34,069 nucleotides of DNA from an uncultured Lachnospiraceae bacterium (GTDB lineage Bacteria > Bacillota > Clostridia > Lachnospirales > Lachnospiraceae). The stretch covers positions 1 to 34,069 of the forward strand of contig CAJUIS010000025.1 in NCBI GenBank assembly GCA_910586645.1. Direction: 5' to 3'. Below are positions 31,053 through 34,069 of the stretch, piece by piece (within the stretch, counting starts at the first letter, position 1; every line of letters begins with the position of its first letter). The notes below the pieces were generated by a model. That model was given only the letters and a program-made list of their open reading frames with translations, had not been told where the DNA came from and made no database searches. The position numbers and the translations under genes are program-made.

Positions 31053-33239
31053 ATGAGCATTATTTTTACAGAAAAAGACAAAATTTTTACATTGCACACA
31101 AAAGATGCAACTTATCAAATGAAAGTGGATGCATACGGATTTTTACTGCATCTGTACTACGGAAAAAAAACAATGGGAAATATGGATTATCTTCTGCAGT
31201 TTGCCGACAGGGGATTTTCCGGGAATCCCAACGACGTGGGAAATGACCGTACTTATTCGATGGACGTTCTTCCTCAGGAACTGCCCTGCCAGGGAACAGG
31301 AGACTACAGAAGTCCGGCGATCGTAATAAGGAATGCGGACGGTTCTTATGGATGTGATTTCCGTTACCGCGGACATCGCATTACAAAAGGCAAATATGGC
31401 CTGCCGCATCTTCCGGCAGTGTATGCGGATGAGAAAGAAGCCGACACACTGGAGATCGATCTGGAAGATCCGGTGACAAATATGAGGATTACGCTGTTCT
31501 ATGGCGTGCTTTCCGATTTGAATATCATTACCAGAAGCGCGTGCATCAGAAACTGCGGTAGGAAGAAAATTTATCTGAAAAAAGCGCAGGCGGCCTGTCT
31601 TGATTTTGTGAACGGAGATTATGATTTTATCTGCTTTTACGGCCGCCATGCAATGGAACGAAATGTTCAGAGGCTTCCGGTTGCGCATGGGGCGCAGGTG
31701 ATTGAAAGCCGCAGAGGAACGTCGAGCCATCAGTATAATCCGATGATGATTTTAGCGGAGCATGAGGCGACGGAAGATGCGGGGAGCTGCTATGCTATGA
31801 CTTTTGTGTACAGCGGAAGCTTTAAGGGCGAAGTGGAAAAAGACCAGTATAACCAGACGCGTATGCAGCTTGGGCTTTCGGATGAGATGTTCTCTTATCC
31901 GCTTGAAGCAGGAGAGGAATTTTTTGTTCCGGAAGTTGTTTTAAGCTACAGCCGAGAGGGCCTTGCAAAACTTTCCCAGAATCTGCATATTTGTTTTCGC
32001 AAGAATCTCTGCCGGGGAAAATATAAAACAAGTCCGCGGCCGATTCTTTTAAACAGTTGGGAAGCGTCATATTTTAATTTTAACGGCGATTCCATTTACC
32101 AGCTTGCAAAGGATGCAGCCGAGCTTGGAATTGAAATGCTCGTGCTGGACGACGGCTGGTTTGGAAAACGGGACGACGACAACAGCGGCCTGGGAGACTG
32201 GTATGTAAACGAAGAGAAACTGGGCGAACCCCTTGGCTCTTTAATTGAAAAAATTAATCGTCTTGGTTTAAAATTCGGCATCTGGATTGAACCGGAATCG
32301 GTAAATGAAGACAGCGACCTGTTTCGGGCGCATCCCGACTGGGCGCTTGCCATTCCCGGACGCGGCCCTGTGCGGGCGAGAAATCAGCTTGTACTGGACT
32401 TTTCCAGAAAAGAAGTCGTAGATTATGTATTTACAAAGCTTTGTGAAGTATTGGATCAGGGCAATATTGAATATATTAAATTTGACATGAACCGCAGCCT
32501 TTCCGATTGCTTTTCCCAGGGAACAAAAGATCAGGGCAGAGTGTATTATGACTATGTGCTTGGACTTTATGATTTTCTGGAACGTCTGGTACAGCGGTAC
32601 CCGGATGTTCTTTTAGAGGGATGCAGCGGCGGCGGCGGCAGGTTTGATGCGGGAATGCTTTACTATTCCCCGCAGATTTGGTGCAGCGATAATACAGACG
32701 CCCTTGATAGGGTAAAAATTCAATATGGAACCTCTTTTGGGTATCCTGTTTCTTCTGTCGGGTCCCACGTGTCTGCCGTACCCAATCACCAGACGGGACG
32801 AATTACCCCCTTTCACACCCGCGGCGTGATTGCGATGGCAGGGACGTTTGGCTATGAACTGGATCCAAAACAGCTCTCCAAGGAAGAAAAACAGGAACTG
32901 AAAGAGCAGATGAAAACGTATCGGAACTATGCGGATTTAATTCAGAACGGATTGTATTACCGCTTAAGCGACCCCTCTGTACAGGAAGTCGGCGCATGGG
33001 AGTTTGTTTCAGAAGATGGAAGAAAAGCTCTTCTCAATGCGGTTGTGCTTCATGTGCATGGGAATATGACGGTGAATTATGTTCGTTTAAAAGGGCTTAA
33101 GGAAGGATGCATGTACAAAGAAGAAGCGAGCGGAAACGTATATGCGTCAGACGCCCTGATGGAAGCCGGAATCCCTCTTCCTTCCAGGCTGGGAGACTAT
33201 CAGGCTTATCAGATGTGTTTTACAGAACTGGAAGAGTAA
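31053..33239 (+). CDS. Alpha-galactosidase, glycoside hydrolase family 36
   Basis: A 728-residue retaining enzyme that releases terminal alpha-galactose from melibiose, raffinose and related sugars. An N-terminal beta-sandwich (about 1-320) precedes the TIM barrel with VLDDGWFGKRDDDNSGLGDW (about 365-385). The nucleophile Asp is at about 478 in IKFDMNRSL; the acid/base Asp is at about 546 in CSDNTDALDR. CSGGGGRFD is also diagnostic. No signal peptide is present, so it is cytosolic and acts on sugar imported by the adjacent transporter. The length (~730) matches bacterial tetrameric GH36 enzymes such as Geobacillus AgaN. The gene ends at the terminator 33243-33286. Confidence 0.96.
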   Translation: MSIIFTEKDKIFTLHTKDATYQMKVDAYGFLLHLYYGKKTMGNMDYLLQFADRGFSGNPNDVGNDRTYSMDVLPQELPCQGTGDYRSPAIVIRNADGSYGCDFRYRGHRITKGKYGLPHLPAVYADEKEADTLEIDLEDPVTNMRITLFYGVLSDLNIITRSACIRNCGRKKIYLKKAQAACLDFVNGDYDFICFYGRHAMERNVQRLPVAHGAQVIESRRGTSSHQYNPMMILAEHEATEDAGSCYAMTFVYSGSFKGEVEKDQYNQTRMQLGLSDEMFSYPLEAGEEFFVPEVVLSYSREGLAKLSQNLHICFRKNLCRGKYKTSPRPILLNSWEASYFNFNGDSIYQLAKDAAELGIEMLVLDDGWFGKRDDDNSGLGDWYVNEEKLGEPLGSLIEKINRLGLKFGIWIEPESVNEDSDLFRAHPDWALAIPGRGPVRARNQLVLDFSRKEVVDYVFTKLCEVLDQGNIEYIKFDMNRSLSDCFSQGTKDQGRVYYDYVLGLYDFLERLVQRYPDVLLEGCSGGGGRFDAGMLYYSPQIWCSDNTDALDRVKIQYGTSFGYPVSSVGSHVSAVPNHQTGRITPFHTRGVIAMAGTFGYELDPKQLSKEEKQELKEQMKTYRNYADLIQNGLYYRLSDPSVQEVGAWEFVSEDGRKALLNAVVLHVHGNMTVNYVRLKGLKEGCMYKEEASGNVYASDALMEAGIPLPSRLGDYQAYQMCFTELEE

Positions 33240-33242
33240 TTT

Positions 33243-33286
33243 AAAAGGGAGCTGTCGCCGAAGTAATTCGTGCGCAGCTCCTTTTT
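33243..33286 (+). terminator. Terminator of the alpha-galactoside operon
   Basis: AAAAGGGAGCTG (33243-33254) pairs with CAGCTCCTTTTT (33275-33286), with a small inner stem CGAA/TTCG in the loop and five T at the 3' end. It begins 3 bp after the stop codon. Confidence 0.8.
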
Positions 33287-33426
33287 GCCTCTGCTTGTTT
33301 CATTTTATGATGTTATCATATGTTTACGGAAATATAATTTCAATAGACAGAATAGATAAATATACTTCTGTAATTGGAAAGGATATGGCATAATGCTGCA
33401 CACAAAGCACGAGGAAGGAAAAATAA

Positions 33427-33549
33427 ATGACAGAACAGCGGACAGAGGGAAAAAAGTGGACGATACCCGGAGAACCAGCGGCAACGGCGGCAAAAAATAG
33501 GCATAGGGATAAAAATTATGATAGAGCTAAAATGACGATTATAGAATAA
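33427..33549 (+). pseudogene. Short Arc/RHH-like antitoxin fragment
   Basis: A 40-codon frame with GAGGAAGG at a good distance. Its product contains GKKWTIPGEPAATAAKNRH followed by RDKNYDRAKMTI, resembling the N-terminus of small ribbon-helix-helix (Arc-type) antitoxins, where a sequence like NYDRI is followed by VPKG and the DNA-binding helices. The frame stops right there, so the helices are lost. It could be a truncated remnant or a real short peptide. It precedes the broken toxin by about 20 nt. Confidence 0.4.
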
Positions 33550-33568
33550 TAAGGAAAAGGAAACAGTG

Positions 33569-33837
33569 GTGCGTATGGAAATCAGGTATGATAAAGCTGC
33601 AGTCAAATATTTACATGGGCTTCCGCAGAAACTAAGAGATTCCATAAGGGACGCAATCAAAGGACTGACACAGAAACCGCCCCAAAGGCGATATAAAAAC
33701 CTATGAAGGGTTATAAAGACGGCAGAAATTGTTTAAGGGTTGGAAAATACCGTGTAATTTATCGGTATACACAAGATGGCGAAGTGGAAATACTGATTGT
33801 TATGGAGATAGGGAGCCGTGGAGATATTTATAAATAG
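33569..33837 (+). pseudogene. RelE/ParE-family toxin, frameshifted
   Basis: The first part, from GTG 33569 (GTG 33566 or ATG 33575 also possible), reads MEIRYDKAAVKYLHGLPQKL to LTQKPPQRR and stops at 33704-33706. The second part in another frame reads MKGYKDGRNCLRVGKYRVIY to MEIGSRGDIYK, ending 33837. Together they make a ~88-residue RelE/ParE toxin, a family that cleaves mRNA or poisons gyrase. A third frame between them reads KGDIK, which suggests two single-base insertions, near 33680-33683 (C run) and 33701-33702. The toxin is presumably dead. The antitoxin-like gene follows 16 nt later. Confidence 0.75.
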
Positions 33838-33853
33838 AATGGAGGTTGAGAGC

Positions 33854-34063
33854 ATGACACAGGTAATGCAGGAATCGGTTAAAATGCTGGAAATGTTGCC
33901 GGAAAGCGAACAGGAACTTGCAAGCCAGCTTATCAAGCGGCTGGCGCTTGCCTGGGACCCGGATTTTACGAAACTGACGCCGGAAGAGCAGAAGCGGCTG
34001 GAAGCGGCAGAACAGAGGGTAGACAGAGGAGATTATGTAAAAGACAATGAAATCAACTGGTAA
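33854..34063 (+). CDS. Small antitoxin-like protein paired with the broken toxin
   Basis: A 69-residue acidic helical protein: MTQVMQESVKMLEMLPESEQ, then LASQLIKRLALAWDPDFTKL and LTPEEQKRLEAAEQ, ending in EINW. This type occurs beside RelE/ParE toxins in clostridial genomes and serves as antitoxin. The frame is open from 33818, but GGAGGT at 33841-33846 points to ATG 33854. The toxin gene lies upstream, the reverse of the usual order. With the toxin broken, it may be under relaxed selection. No named DNA-binding domain is visible. Confidence 0.65.
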   Translation: MTQVMQESVKMLEMLPESEQELASQLIKRLALAWDPDFTKLTPEEQKRLEAAEQRVDRGDYVKDNEINW

Positions 34064-34069
34064 GAATAA

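Noticed and set aside
31143..31730. 195-codon minus-strand frame opposite the alpha-galactosidase
   Set aside because: Antisense shadow of a well-supported GH36 gene; no independent evidence.
33287..33426. Gene in the region after the operon terminator
   Set aside because: Only short AT-rich frames on either strand, without ribosome binding sites or family resemblance.

Overview
The window is chromosomal DNA of a Gram-positive, probably spore-forming anaerobe of the Lachnospiraceae type (Clostridia). Evidence: a MurE with the DNPR signature of meso-diaminopimelate ligases; a YmxH/YlmC-like sporulation-associated protein; the clostridial order murE-priA-def-fmt-Zn-protease-rsmB-rlmN-PP2C-PrkC-rsgA-rpe-thiN; purine-rich ribosome binding sites with occasional GTG/TTG starts; and a carbohydrate ABC operon with an alpha-galactosidase, typical of gut fermenters. 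This assignment is inference from protein style and gene order.

Layout. (1) 1-4785 is an eroded accessory stretch: a mutM 5' fragment joined to the 3' end of an AMP-dependent acyl-CoA ligase gene, an orphan acyl carrier protein, about 490 bp without a gene, a two-gene ABC-2 exporter, a membrane-bound diguanylate cyclase on the minus strand, and a frameshifted DegV-family relic that keeps a good promoter. (2) 4785-8200 holds a B12-binding-type radical SAM protein overlapping nth, then a convergent membrane acyltransferase. (3) 8329-21638 is one long plus-strand housekeeping run, mostly with overlapping or abutting genes: peptidoglycan precursor synthesis (murE), replication restart (priA), N-terminal formyl-Met metabolism (fmt, def), a membrane Zn-protease, rRNA methylation (rsmB, rlmN), the PP2C/PASTA-kinase signalling pair, ribosome assembly (rsgA), pentose phosphate (rpe) and thiamine (thiN). 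(4) 21657-26311 holds ychF with its own promoter and hairpin leader, ymxH-like, nrdR, yqeG-like, rpiB, an uncharacterised TIM-barrel-like protein, and efp with promoter and terminator. (5) 26324-33286 is an alpha-galactoside utilisation locus: an AraC-family regulator divergent from a lipoprotein solute-binding protein, two permeases and a GH36 alpha-galactosidase. No ATPase is encoded there, so a shared one elsewhere is likely. (6) 33300-34069 is a decaying toxin-antitoxin region.

No complete new multi-gene system is evident. The most unusual structure is the 779-bp gap between the AraC gene and the sugar operon. It holds a 14-bp perfect dyad and, directly upstream of the operon's first ribosome binding site, four copies of an exactly 52-bp-periodic unit. 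Each full unit carries two short palindromes, and one palindrome shows a compensatory base-pair change between copies. Secondary points of interest are the mutM/acyl-ligase deletion scar, the DegV and ParE-like relics, a hairpin in the ychF leader and an inverted repeat inside the murE promoter.
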